DNA of 64,000 bases from Uloborus plumipes (lineage: Eukaryota; Arthropoda; Arachnida; Araneae; Uloboridae): positions 62,001 to 126,000 of the forward strand of contig JAXGGA010000489.1 in assembly GCA_038373865.1 (NCBI GenBank), written 5' to 3'. Position numbers and translations under genes: made by a program. The notes under the pieces were generated by a model. It was not told the origin of the DNA. It did not search any database and was given only the letters and a program-made list of their open reading frames with translations. The first letter of the stretch is position 1; the number at the start of each line of letters is the position of its first letter. This document shows, piece by piece, positions 35,161 through 45,807 of this stretch.

Positions 35161-35192
35161 TGTACAAGTTCAGGTTAACCTGAACTTGTACA
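35161..35192. repeat. Perfect 32-bp palindrome
   Basis: TGTACAAGTTCAGGTT is followed immediately by its exact reverse complement, centred on TTAA with no loop. It adjoins the right end of the Tc1 relic. Confidence 0.95.
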
Positions 35193-35704
35193 AGCAGCAA
35201 ACAGTATGAACGAAATACTAGTGGTACAAAAAGCTACTTTGATGTTAAAAAAAATTTGTTGTAGTGTATATATCTATCTTAATTTTTCACATCAGAACTA
35301 ATACATTAAAACTGAATTTTTTAATGATTTTTAATATAATCTATTAGTATACTGGCTAGGAGGGGTAGGTAGAGCGCCATGGGTTAAGCGTTCTTATTTT
35401 AAGTTACAAAATATTTTCTTTTTATCCTACAGGAACACTAACTGGATGAAATCATACTTTTGATTAAAATCTCGTTTAAAGTTAAATTATAAATTGAAAG
35501 TGAAAATTGTCCTTTTACCACTCATATTTCAGTAATTTTATCAGTCATAGGACATTAAATAGCTGAAATTAGTAATCTGCAGAGAAAAGAGCCCCCACTA
35601 TTTACACTTTTCATCATATTAACTACTCGTTGGAAATACTCTCTAAAGTTTGCTTCTTGTGCTTTTTTTAAGACAATTGAGAAATTTATTAATTTACTTA
35701 CTTT
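35193..35704. other. AT-rich non-coding stretch
   Basis: No supported feature. Confidence 0.5.
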
Positions 35705-35872
35705 CACTGGCGGATTTACATGTCTGGGAGCACATTGCGATACATTTTGGGGGATTTTTTTTGTCCGTCACAGAACTGTGTAGCACATTTATTATGTGCC
35801 TTTCCAAATCTCATTAAGGGATCCTTATTGTCATGCAATTGCGATATTTTCGACACAGTAAATCCGCAACTG
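35705..35872. mobile_element. hAT-like MITE, 168 bp
   Basis: The ends are CACTGGCGGATTTAC and the inverted GTAAATCCGCAACTG, which match at 13 of 15 positions. The 8 bases outside are CTTACTTT (35697-35704) and CTTATTTT (35873-35880), seven of eight identical. An 8-bp target duplication and CA(G/C)TGGCGG-type ends are typical of hAT elements. There is no coding capacity. Confidence 0.7.
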
Positions 35873-37411
35873 CTTATTTTAACTTAAATATTACATACAA
35901 AAATTAAAATAAATAAGTGAAACATATCTAAAAATAATTGAATCAGGACTTCGTGTACTTTTAGAAAAAATAAATTTGTTATATACCTTATTTATTTAAG
36001 ACTTTTTTTCTAAGTGAAAAGTAACAAATTTAAAGATTTTAAGTATACGCAATACCGTGTTTAATTACAATTTAAATGCGAAGTATGACGACTAGTTTGA
36101 AGCATTTGTTACGAAGCAGGAAAAAAAAACCTTTTATAGTATCCAACGAAAAAAACATCACACCCATTAAGTCCACTGCTTTTTCGTTAATTGTTGAAGC
36201 TTACCTAAATAGAACAATCTAGATGCAATCAAAAAAAATCATAAAGAGTTTAACACCTCCCGCTCTTTAATAATGAATCACGTCAATACCGATTAGTCTT
36301 TCATGAAACATAAGAACTTTTAACAATGATACTACTCTATAACTTCAGTATGTGATAAACTTGCCTAACGCTCATTAATTAGAAAACAAAGTTAAGCGTA
36401 ATTACATTGCTAACAAAGATTGGGAAATGATATGCCTCCCTTAATGAATTATGATGAACTAAGCTCAAAGCAGGAATTTAGAGCATTTGACAACTCTGTT
36501 AAAGTTAATTACTTCATAGCGCATGTGTGTAGTTACCGAGCGCTATGGATCCCGAAACAGTGAACGTTTATTTAAGCGTGACACAATTGATTATAGAATA
36601 CTACATTCAGTTTTACTAATTAAATTTATTTCAATCTCATCAGTATCCAAGCCCAGTTTGCTTGTGAAATAATCACGTTTGGTCAATCAAATTCATGTTC
36701 AGAAACTTATTTATGTATCACATGAAGCTTGGAATCATCAAATACTTGCAGTATCATTTGCGCTACAGTAGTAAATAAAGTGTTTTAATTAGCTTTTGCA
36801 CTTGTTCAAACCATTTTATTTAAACTTGGTTCATCAATTATTATTTTTGAATCACATTTTTAAATAATGTCCTTAGCATTCGAATTTGGCTGCGATGTTG
36901 CTGTGCGAAGTTGACCTTATTGTTTTCAAATTATATTTCTTTAACAGTTAGATTATTTCACCAGTGCTAACATTGAATTAAAAATTAAAAAACAATCGAC
37001 TCTGATTGTCGACCTCATATTAAGATGAACTTGGAAGATCATGACACAAATACAATTTAAATACACCTAAATTGTTTCTAGATGACATAGGAAACACGAA
37101 AAAGAAAAGATGATTACACCTCGTAAAAAAATTCTTGTCACAAATGCAGAATCAAAGTGGAAAAATGGAAATACTTTTAAAATTCTCATACGGAATTAAT
37201 TACAAGTACTCTATTTGTTAACAGTTAGAAATCGACAGAAGAATATATTTTTGAATGATTCATCTTTCTTTCTTTGTCGGGCAACAATGACATCGTTACC
37301 AATTGCGTGATAAAAATCTCACATTGAGCTGTTTATTCTGAGGTAATTAAAGTCATAGCAAGACAAGACTTAGCTAAGAACACTCTCGATCAGGTTTCCT
37401 TTCTCACATAA
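35873..37411. other. AT-rich non-coding stretch
   Basis: No supported feature on either strand. Confidence 0.5.
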
Positions 37412-37748
37412 TGTTACGAATTGAGTTAGCTTATTTTTTCCAAAAAGTATTTGTAGCATAATTTACAAGTAGTTAATTTCATTCGTCCTTCAGTTCTTGC
37501 ATCAAGATCACGCCAAGCGGCAAACGTCGTGAATATAATCCCCGGTACTTAACTATATTGTCGCTGTTTTACTACTTTTGGTTGAGGTAGACTTGGTTGT
37601 TTTTTGGCGGCTCGTTTGAGCCTGTAGTTTTTCTTTTTGCCGATAGTTTCTGCTTATTATTTATGTAATTATGGTTTTTTTTATTGTAAATAGTCTTGCA
37701 ATAAATAGCTAAGTTTTTTAACTTCGACTGATCCATGTTGCACGAACT
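37412..37748 (+). mobile_element. Possible solo LTR (weak)
   Basis: It opens TGTTACGAATTG, a common start for Gypsy-group LTRs, and contains a GC-richer middle (37490-37640) and an AATAAA polyadenylation-like signal at about 37700. 'ATAA' precedes the start and recurs after about 37748, but the 3' terminus does not end in the expected CA. It could equally be unrelated sequence. Confidence 0.25.
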
Positions 37749-38237
37749 ATAAATTTGTTAATTTAACTTCACTCATGTTAAAGCTTCCAGTTTAAATAAG
37801 CTGTGTTTACACTTAGGCCTATAAAAATCGAAATTGGTTTATCCGTTTAAGAGCTACGGTGCCACAGACAGAAACACAGGTATGTCAAAATTTTAACCAC
37901 ATCCCTTTTTGCGTCGGGAATGAAAAAAGAAAGCAAAATTTACAAATATGTAAAGTGTTTACATATTACAAAGGTGTAAATAGTGCAAGTGGTTTCTCTT
38001 TTAGTTGGTGTTAATTCGAAAGGTTGGTTCTCCTTATTGGAATTAATAGACCTACAATATTCCGTGATCAAATTTTATTTTATTCAAATTTTCATGAGCA
38101 AAATTTTTATTTGTGTACTTTATTTAACCAACAGCAGTCAGTGGGAAATATTAACTAATAGCTGACAGGATACATTTAGTAGTGTAACTGCAGGGAATGA
38201 TTATAATATTTACAAAGATCTATTAATAAGCCCCGTA
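37749..38237. other. AT-rich non-coding stretch
   Basis: No supported feature. Confidence 0.5.
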
Positions 38238-38699
38238 CACTGTTAAAAAAAAATCCCGAAAATAACGAAAAAATATACGGCAGCTGAGTTGCCAGAGTGT
38301 TTCCGTTTCGTTAATTATATTTCCGTTAGGCATTTTTTCGTTTCGTAATTCTCCGTTCTTCATTTTTTCGGTTCTTATTATCCCCGCTTATACGTTATAG
38401 GCTTATACCTATACGCTTTGACTTATATGTATACATGCAAGATGGAAAATTATTTAAATTTTGCAAATTAACAAGCGCTTTTATAGCAGCTTAATATCAA
38501 TAGCAAATTATCTATGGAAGTTCAATAAATTAGTCCTTTAAGTGTCGCAAAATGCGTAGATTGTGTAGAACAACAAATGCACAAATTGAAATTTTAAGAA
38601 ACATTTGAAAATTTGCGAAACAATATAAACATATAAAAAGAACAAACATGGGTAATGTGCTGCCTTATCTTTTTCGTTTGTTCTTTTTATATGTTTATA

Positions 38700-39917
38700 C
38701 ACTGAAGTGACAAAAGTCATGGGATACCTCTTAATATCGTGTCGGCCCTCCTTTTGCCCGGCGAAGTGCAACAACTCGACGTGGCATGGACTCAACAAGT
38801 CGTTGGAAGTCTTCTGCAGGAATATTGAGCCATGCTGTCTCGATAGACGTCCATAATTGTGAAAGCGTTGATGGGGCAGGATTTTGGGCACGAACAGACC
38901 TCTCGATGGTGTCCCATAAATGCTCAATGGGATTCATGTCGGGCGATCTAGGTGGCCAAATCATTCGTTGGAATTGTCCAGAATTTTCTTCAAACCAATT
39001 GCGAACAGTTGTGGCCCGGTGACATGGCGCATTCTCATCCATAAAAATCCCATCGTTGTTTGGGTACATGAAGTCCATGAATGGCTGCAAGTGATCTCCA
39101 AGTAGCTGCACATAAGCATTTCCAGTCAATGTTCGGTCCAGTCGCACTAGAGGACCAAGTCCATGCCATGAAAAAACAGCCCACACCATTACGGAGCCAC
39201 CACCAGCTTGAACAGTGCCTTGCTGACAGTTTGGGTCCATGGCTTCGTGGGGTCTGCGCCACACTCGAACCCTACCATCGGCTCTTACCAGCTGAAATCG
39301 TGACTCATCGGACCAGGCCACGGTTTTCCATTCATCTAGGGACCAACCGATATGCTCACGTGCCCACGAGAGTCGCTGCAAGCGATGTCGTTCTGTCAGT
39401 AAAGGCACTCGAGTCGGTCTTCTGCTGGAATAGCCCAAGAAATCTAAATTTCTCCGCACAGTTCTAGCAGACACGTCCATTGTACGTCCCACATTGATTT
39501 CTACGGTGATTTGACGCAGTGTTGCTTGTCTGTTAGAATTTACGACTCTTTGCAGACGTCGCCGGTCTCGATCTTTAAGTGCAGGTGGTCGACCACTGCG
39601 CTGTCCATGGTGGGATGTTATGCCTGAAATTTCATACTCTCGGCACACTCTTGACACAGTGGATCTGGGAATGTTGAATTCTCTAACGATTTCCGAAATG
39701 GCATGACCCATGCGTCTAGCTCCAACTAACATTCCGCGTTCAAAGTCTGTTAATTCACGTCGTGCGGTCATCATCACGTTAAAACCTCTTCACATGAATA
39801 ACTTGAACAGAAATGAAAGCTCTGTAAAAGCACTGTGCATTTATACCTGTTCTATGCGATGCTACTGCCATCTGAAAATTTACATATTGCTATTCCATGA
39901 CTTTTGTCACTTCAGTG
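38700..39917 (-). mobile_element. Complete Tc1-like element, 1218 bp
   Basis: The termini are a 23-bp inverted repeat beginning CACTGAAGTGACAAAAGT, with TA on both outer sides (38698-38699 and 39918-39919). The element contains a single uninterrupted transposase gene on the minus strand. Length, TA target and gene size are all as expected for a full Tc1-like copy. It is inserted in a palindrome. Confidence 0.95.
38731..39774 (-). CDS. Tc1-like transposase, uninterrupted (347 aa from ATG)
   Basis: The frame opens at ATG 39774 (a second ATG follows at 39771; the GTG at 39777 is not needed) and ends with TAA at 38731-38733, inside the region next to the terminal repeat. In order it has an N-terminal helix-turn-helix (about residues 10-48, with IPRSTVSRVCREY), a GRPR-like hook (SGRPPALKD, about 60-68), a second DNA-binding helix set (to about 135) and the DDE catalytic fold. 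Catalytic boxes are AWSDESRF (Asp about 156), FMDENAPCHRA (about 244-254) and SPDMNPIEHLWD (Glu about 284). Most relatives have Asp immediately before the Asn of 'NAPCH', and here that position is Glu (GAG codon, about residue 247), with an Asp one residue earlier. Spacing to the last Glu is 36 residues from that Glu, or 37 from Asp 246, rather than the 34 of classic Tc1. No promoter was identified. The role would be cut-and-paste transposition of its own element in the nucleus. Confidence 0.95.
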   Translation of the reverse strand: MMTARRELTDFERGMLVGARRMGHAISEIVREFNIPRSTVSRVCREYEISGITSHHGQRSGRPPALKDRDRRRLQRVVNSNRQATLRQITVEINVGRTMDVSARTVRRNLDFLGYSSRRPTRVPLLTERHRLQRLSWAREHIGWSLDEWKTVAWSDESRFQLVRADGRVRVWRRPHEAMDPNCQQGTVQAGGGSVMVWAVFSWHGLGPLVRLDRTLTGNAYVQLLGDHLQPFMDFMYPNNDGIFMDENAPCHRATTVRNWFEENSGQFQRMIWPPRSPDMNPIEHLWDTIERSVRAQNPAPSTLSQLWTSIETAWLNIPAEDFQRLVESMPRRVVALRRAKGGPTRY

Positions 39918-41943
39918 TATTGTTTCGTAAATTTTCAAATGTTTCTCTAAAGTTTCTTAAAATTTCAATTTGTTCATTTGTTGTTTCTTCCAATCTACAC
40001 ATTTTTCGCCACTTAAAGGACTAATTTATTAAACTTTTATATATAATTTGCTATTAATATTAAGCTGCTATAAAAGCGCTTGTTTATTTTGCAAAATTTA
40101 AATAATTTTCCATCTTGCATATATAAGTATAAGCGTATAGGTATAAGCCTATAACGTAAAAATGTGGGTGATTAAAATATGGGAAAATGAGAAACAGAAA
40201 AATAGAGCAATTAAAAAAGGAGCGTAAACTAGCTCACCGGAAAATTATATATATATAAGACAAAATGATGAGCAAAAATGTAAATTTAAAACTCTTACGA
40301 ATCTTGTTTTTTAGAAAAAGTTTGAAAGTATCCGCTCATATACTTCAAACCTCTTGCCTTTAAACATCTTGCCTTTAAAAAAAATATTAAAGAAATACAA
40401 GAATTGGCTTTTTTTTTTTTTCATTAAAAATTTTAGTTCATTAAAATAACATGATTTTTTTTGAAAAGATTATATCAATCTCGCATAAAATACTCAAATA
40501 TTTTGAAGATGGAATGATCAATGCATAGTATTTTTGAGCGCATAACTTCAAAAAATTAAAAAGTATTAACAAGGTGCATTCTTTTAAAAATATTTTCTCT
40601 TATGTTTGAATAAAAATTAAGTTCTTCCGAAAGTTCTTTTTTTCCTTTCTGAATTTGAAACATTCGTGGTTCCTTAAAAAAAAAAAAAAAAAAATCCTGT
40701 ATTGTTACTGATTTCCTCTATTTTCATATATATTTACGTTATGGTGTTCATAGTGATCAACACTTTCAGAAATGCACTCTCAAAATTAACGAATTTTCTT
40801 TGTTTTTGATGAAATCACTTCCAAGAATATACCCCGAGCGAACATTTCGTCATTTTTTTGGGGATGAATTTCGTCAAATGTAGCGAAGTATTTCTTTATC
40901 CTAGTATCGTCAAATTGACAATCATTTTCGTAGTTTTGACAACATTAATTTCGTCACATTAACGAAGTAAAGTCATAAAGTAAAAAAGCTAAGTTTTGAA
41001 ACTAAGCTTTTAAATCTTGATATAAAATTACAAAAATCATTTCACTAAATTTTATTAACCCTCAGCACCAGTAAGTTTATACATGCAACTACTAAAATGC
41101 ACAATTGGTTTACATCATGAAATAACTAACTGTTAAGTCTGGACTCAAATTAAAATAAAAATAGCAGTAACAAAAATAAAAATTCTTACCTCCAATTTCC
41201 CATTTTTGTTGCTCAAAAAAGGCAACAATAGAGCGAGTAGATTTTAAAATATACTAACACGCCCTTTTGTTGCCCATTTTGATTCTATCCATTGCGATAA
41301 ACGAAGTCTTCTTAAAAATGCTGAGCTAGGAAATGCTGGATACCGAATAATCACATGAAAAGATCCAAATTATTTTTCCAGTCAATTTGATTAACTACGC
41401 AGAATCCTGGAATAATTCTTCTTCGAATGCTATAACAATAGTCAACGCTCTTCGACGAAGCATTTTCAAATTGAAACAAAATGGCACACATAATAACGTC
41501 CTGAGGTACACGATTAAATCACATTCGAATGTGATGTTTTTGTAAAGTAGCTATCCAAACGACGAGACACAGATGTCCTCTTTTCCATGCTAATGAGAAT
41601 AATACAAGGCGCTTTCATAGAAACTTAAACATGCATATTAATTCTCGATGACTTTGCGTTTCTTTTGCTGTGCACTTCGATTCAGTTATGAATCATTTAT
41701 GCTGCCAAAAACTAAGTCGTATCTGCGCTTGCGCCAAGTCTATTCAGACTGTCTCTTACTTCCTTGTTCGATATATTTCAACCACAAAACCGGGTAAATT
41801 CCGTTTTTTGTTTCTCCAACTTGGTAATTCACGGAATAGTTCCGTTTTTTCAAGGAAAAGTTCTGTTTTGAGACGAAAACGGAAATTTACTGTTAAAATC
41901 AGTAAAAATCTTCCTGAAAATTCAGGTTTTTTTTAACAGTGTA

Positions 41944-43718
41944 AAACAAGAATGTAATACGAATTTAACAATTAAATTACTTATTGCAAAGCTAGAATTT
42001 AATTGTATAATTAGTTTCATCTACGTTAAAAAAATTACTTCACAAATTTAACTATAAAAACTCCGAAGTAAGATCACAAAAATATATATCGTTCCGAATA
42101 TATATTTTTGTATGTCAACAAAAATATATATTCTACAGTTTTCAGACTCTTACTCATACGACAGTAATTTTCTGTTGACTAATTTTATTTGACTTATTTC
42201 TGTTGACTAATTTTAGTTTATTTCCAACATTGTCTTAGTACAAAAATCCCGAAAATCTGGTTTGTAAAAAATCAAATTCCCTCCAAAATTCCTTTAAAAT
42301 AGCTTACTTTTCCAATTGAAATTTCAACTTTATGATACATAACTAAATATTTAAAGTAATTAACATAGCTTTTAGAAACTAAAAAAGTTTTGTAACATCT
42401 TATGATCTGTGAAAAGTGAAAGCAAATAATATAAGATACCTCAATGCTAAATTGTGACTTTCCGAAAAGCTATGAAAACATTTTTAATGCTATTTCGGTG
42501 ATTTTTAAATAATACTACCTAAAAGTAAAAGCCATCAGAGATAATGAATTAAAGTAACACGATTTCTGCATTACACGCGAAATATTAAAAAGAATATTGG
42601 TGTTAGCTGTAACGCGCTGCAAATTCCCTAAATGTTTCTTGTCATATGAAAGTTTTTTCCTTAGGAAAGAGCTAAGTTAATTTATGAGAGGTGAGGGAAT
42701 AAATATAAGCTTTGGTGTCTTCTTTAAGAGGATTTGTTAGAGGAGAAAGCTTGTCTACCTGTAATCATTATATTTGACTTTAGAGAAGAAAAAATATCTT
42801 TAAATAAAACCTTCGGAATATTTTCTGCACTACAATTCAGTTCAGCAGGATGAGGCATATGCACGTATGTGAAATCATGATAAAAACACATACTTTACCG
42901 TACATGTAGTTATAAATATGTTTGCTTATATCTTCCTTAAACTAACTTATTTAAGTTAAACATGACTAAATTCACTATGATATTTACTTAAAATATTTGA
43001 ACGATTTTATTTTTTTTATGAATAATTTAATGCTATAACATTCTACCATTGTTGTAGAAATACATTAATAAAAATTGTGAGGGAAAATCATATTTTTATT
43101 TGTTTAAGAAACAGATTCTGTGTATGCCCGTTCTTTAAAAATGTCTACCTTTCCGCAAAGTGCGTAGTTTGACACCTTTTTGAAAGACAGCATATGTGTT
43201 TTGGTTTAAGTTAAAAATTCATTAAAGACAATTGGTTGCGGTTGCATTTGTAAATTCACCAAAAAGTGTGACTAAGCATTTTTTATTTGTTTTTTTCTTG
43301 TCATTTTGACCCGTAAAAATGTTAATTAATGCATTAATATATGTATCATCCTAAATAAAAAAAATATATTAAAATAGCTTAAGCATTAAAACACTCATAG
43401 GCAATTTTTAAATGAGTGTCGAATAAACTTAAAGAATAAAATATGTAAATCAAAATAATTTGTTTAAAAAAATCTAGCATTTTAAATGTTAGACATACTG
43501 AACTTTTTAAACCATCTCATCCTCAGTACATCACTACTATCTACTGTTTATAACTATTGCGTTGCACGGTAATGACACGGATCGTAATGTAACTTTAATG
43601 TATTTCACTACACAAGGCGTACAATATGTCAACCTTCGTTTGAATATTCCATATTTTAAACAATGCATCACTTCAGAAAGGCATAAAAATGTACTAGTTC
43701 CACAAAATTGTTAAAAGT
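41944..43718. other. AT-rich non-coding stretch
   Basis: No supported gene. A small palindromic patch of AAAATATATAT lies near 42078-42135. Confidence 0.5.
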
Positions 43719-43720
43719 AG

Positions 43721-45805
43721 GGGAAGACCGCCTATATTGGACCACTGCTTAAATTGGACCTCGGGCTTAAAATCTGGTGCAGAGATCTATGCTACACTTC
43801 AACGGTAGATACATACAGTTTTAGGAATAAAATCAATGTGTATGAAGTTTCACCAGTCTTCGAACTGCGTAGCGTGAGTTACTGTATGATTTATGTTGGA
43901 AACGTGTAAAATCTTATTTTGTGGATTTGTACCTAGTAAGATAGTACTAAAACTTGTAAGCTAAGGTAAACTACTGTTATAGCATGATAATCTGTGTTTA
44001 ATAAGGATCACATCTATGCATTCACATGCGCGGTTGTGATAATTTTTGACAGAGAAATAAGCTGAAGAATAAAAAATGGCATGTTTTCCTTTATTGGACC
44101 GAAAAAATTTTCCTATATTGGACCGGTGGTCCAATTTTAGAATATGATTTTAAGCAAGACTTTTTATTAATTGTAACATTAAATAAGTGACTCATCTGAT
44201 TTAATAGCGTAGTTAAGATTATTTTAAGCATACTTTAACATCTATTCACGATATTCATTTTTGATATCAAGAACATTTTCGAGATGCTGCAAACTCTTGA
44301 AATATTTGGGGTTTTTTCTCGTTTTCGATTAAGTTCAGTTTCAGGTTGTTAAACATAGTTATTAATTTACATAAAATTTGTGCTGGTTTACAGAGGAAAA
44401 AAATGAAATTCTTCTATTTGTTCGAAAAGATTTTAAAAAGAAACTATTAATATGCTACTAAAATGTTCAATGTAGATGAAACCGGCCTTTTCACTGTCCA
44501 AAAGCCCCAAAATATATTGACGTTTCAAGGTAAACACCAGTTTGGAGCAGTAATGTGTGGTGAACGTGTTAGAAACACACTTGCTATTTGGTGCATGAGT
44601 GCAACGTAATTGCTACACCCCTTTCTTTCCCCATTTTAAAAAGAATACGTTTCATGTATGTGCTTATCGTAAAAGAACCTCCTGGTGAGCAATATGCTTG
44701 TTCAAAAAAAGGTTGGATCACAAACGATAACTCACACAATTGATACAATATTTCATAAAAACCGACCAAGAGCATAGATGCAATAAGCTTTGTTAACGAG
44801 AGCGATATAATAATGCTTTCTCTTTAAGTACACCATGCAAGATGTTATCTTTTTTCAGCCTCTGTCTACATATTTTAATCGAGCGTGTGATACATGGATG
44901 CGAGAACATCCAATGAGATCCATTACCCAATCTCGAATAGAAGAACTGTTTGGTAACTCTTATGGGTAAATCTCAGTCAATCCCATGGCAAATGCTGTGA
45001 GTTGATTCCAAACAACAGGAGTTTATCCTGTTAATTGACATGTATTTAGCTGCATTGACTTGGCTGGAGCAGAAATCGAGGTAAGTAGTCCAGATAAAAA
45101 TACTCAAAGTGAGCAGGCTATATGTTCGGTGTAAGTTGTACTGTTGTACACCATGTACAAGAACTAGAAATTACTACAAGCTGTGCATAATCAGCGGATA
45201 GTTCTCATTAAAGCATGATTGTCAACTTCAACTATGATTTTGTAAAGGCCAGGCTCATATATCAATTTACCTAAAAAATAGAAAGAACAAAAAGGAAGGC
45301 TATCTCAGCAATCATTCTAACGCCGTATGAAAGAAGCATAGAACAGAAAAAGTCACACAAGAATAAGCAAGAAACTGCACAAAACAATTGTTAATGCAAT
45401 CTTTGTCATAGAGATGAAGCGCAAAACATATTTAAATGCATGAAATGTCATCGGTGAGTGTATCAACACTGCCTAAATGAGACCGAAGCAAAAGAAATTC
45501 TATTGCAAATCCTGGAAAAAAGATCGATAGTTCAAATATAAATTATTCTATGATTTTCTGGTATGGTCCAATTTAGGAAGCGCATGGTTCAATATAGGTG
45601 CATATGTTCCTAAAATGGACTTTTGCAACTTTTTGTAACATAATTTTTTAAGAAATAATTTCCATATTTTTAGAAAATACAAGCTCCTAGAACGGTTCCT
45701 GATTAAATTTAGCTTACGATGCCCTATTTTTTATTTTTGTTTTTCTTCATATTGAGCGACACAGGTCTCTTGTTCTTAGGGGGTCCAATATAGGCGGTCT
45801 TCCCC
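43721..45805 (+). mobile_element. pogo-like element, 2085 bp, with deleted transposase
   Basis: The terminal inverted repeats are identical over 24 bp, starting GGGGAAGACCGCCTATATTG, and TA flanks both ends (43719-43720 and 45806-45807). Further copies of 'attggacc' lie inside each end (43760, 44096, 44122, 45568). A TA target with GGGG-starting tips and a CENP-B/pogo-type transposase relic inside make the assignment firm. Confidence 0.92.
44380..45510 (+). pseudogene. pogo/Tigger-type transposase relic with internal deletion and C-terminal zinc-binding motif
   Basis: At about 44461 the frame reads KMFNVDETGLFTVQKPQNI and continues FQGKHQFGAVMCGERVRNT, the box with the first catalytic Asp of pogo-like (DDE_1) transposases. 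At about 44673-44745 another frame gives EPPGEQYACSKKGWITND, the following conserved segment. At about 44855-44950 FNRACDTWMREHPMRSITQ and RIEELFGNSYG appear, normally found well after the second Asp. The intervening stretch that should contain the DNHxSH box and third acidic residue is missing between about 44770 and 44820. The block 'PMANAVS-FQTTGVYPVN-HVF' (about 44978-45045) is the family's C-terminal consensus. At about 45396-45470 the pattern CNLCHRDEAQ, CMKCHR and QHC suggests a PHD-like zinc-binding tail. Several stops and frameshifts are present, and the gene is dead. Confidence 0.88.
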
Positions 45806-45807
45806 TA

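Larger units (their letters stand above)
33829..35192. mobile_element. Decayed Tc1-like element
   Basis: Inverted termini share TTGTGCAAATTAATTG (left at about 33834-33849, right inverted at about 35141-35156), extending outward with similar GGTACC/GTACAC sequence. They enclose a transposase pseudogene. The length of about 1.35 kb fits Tc1. The exact outer tips and the TA duplication could not be fixed, because the right tip merges with a perfect 32-bp palindrome. Confidence 0.75.
38388..40160. mobile_element. Foldback element of about 550 bp, split by Tc1
   Basis: The left segment (38388-38699) runs from 'tacgttataggcttatacc' to a hairpin at about 38626-38697. Its inverted continuation is found on the other side of the Tc1 element (39918-40160, ending 'ggtataagcctataacgta'). 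Removing the Tc1 and one TA gives a continuous palindrome whose core pairs 'aacaatataaacatataaaa' with its complement. Confidence 0.8.
38238..41941. mobile_element. Possible outer element with CACTGTTAAAAAAAA ends
   Basis: CACTGTTAAAAAAAA at 38238 is matched by its inverted copy ending at 41941, each flanked by TA. Subterminal sequence on both sides is rich in 'ttccgtttt' words. The 3.7-kb interior holds a palindrome and the intact Tc1, and 40200-41800 is AT-rich with 'tttcgtcaaa' and 'cgaagta' motifs but no transposase. The low-complexity tips make a chance pairing possible. Confidence 0.4.

Noticed and set aside
38786..39467. Plus-strand frames opposite the Tc1 transposase
   Set aside because: They are antisense shadows of the transposase gene.
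44584..44775. Minus-strand frame inside the pogo-like element
   Set aside because: The plus strand here encodes the recognisable PPGEQYACSKKGWITND segment, so the minus frame is a shadow.
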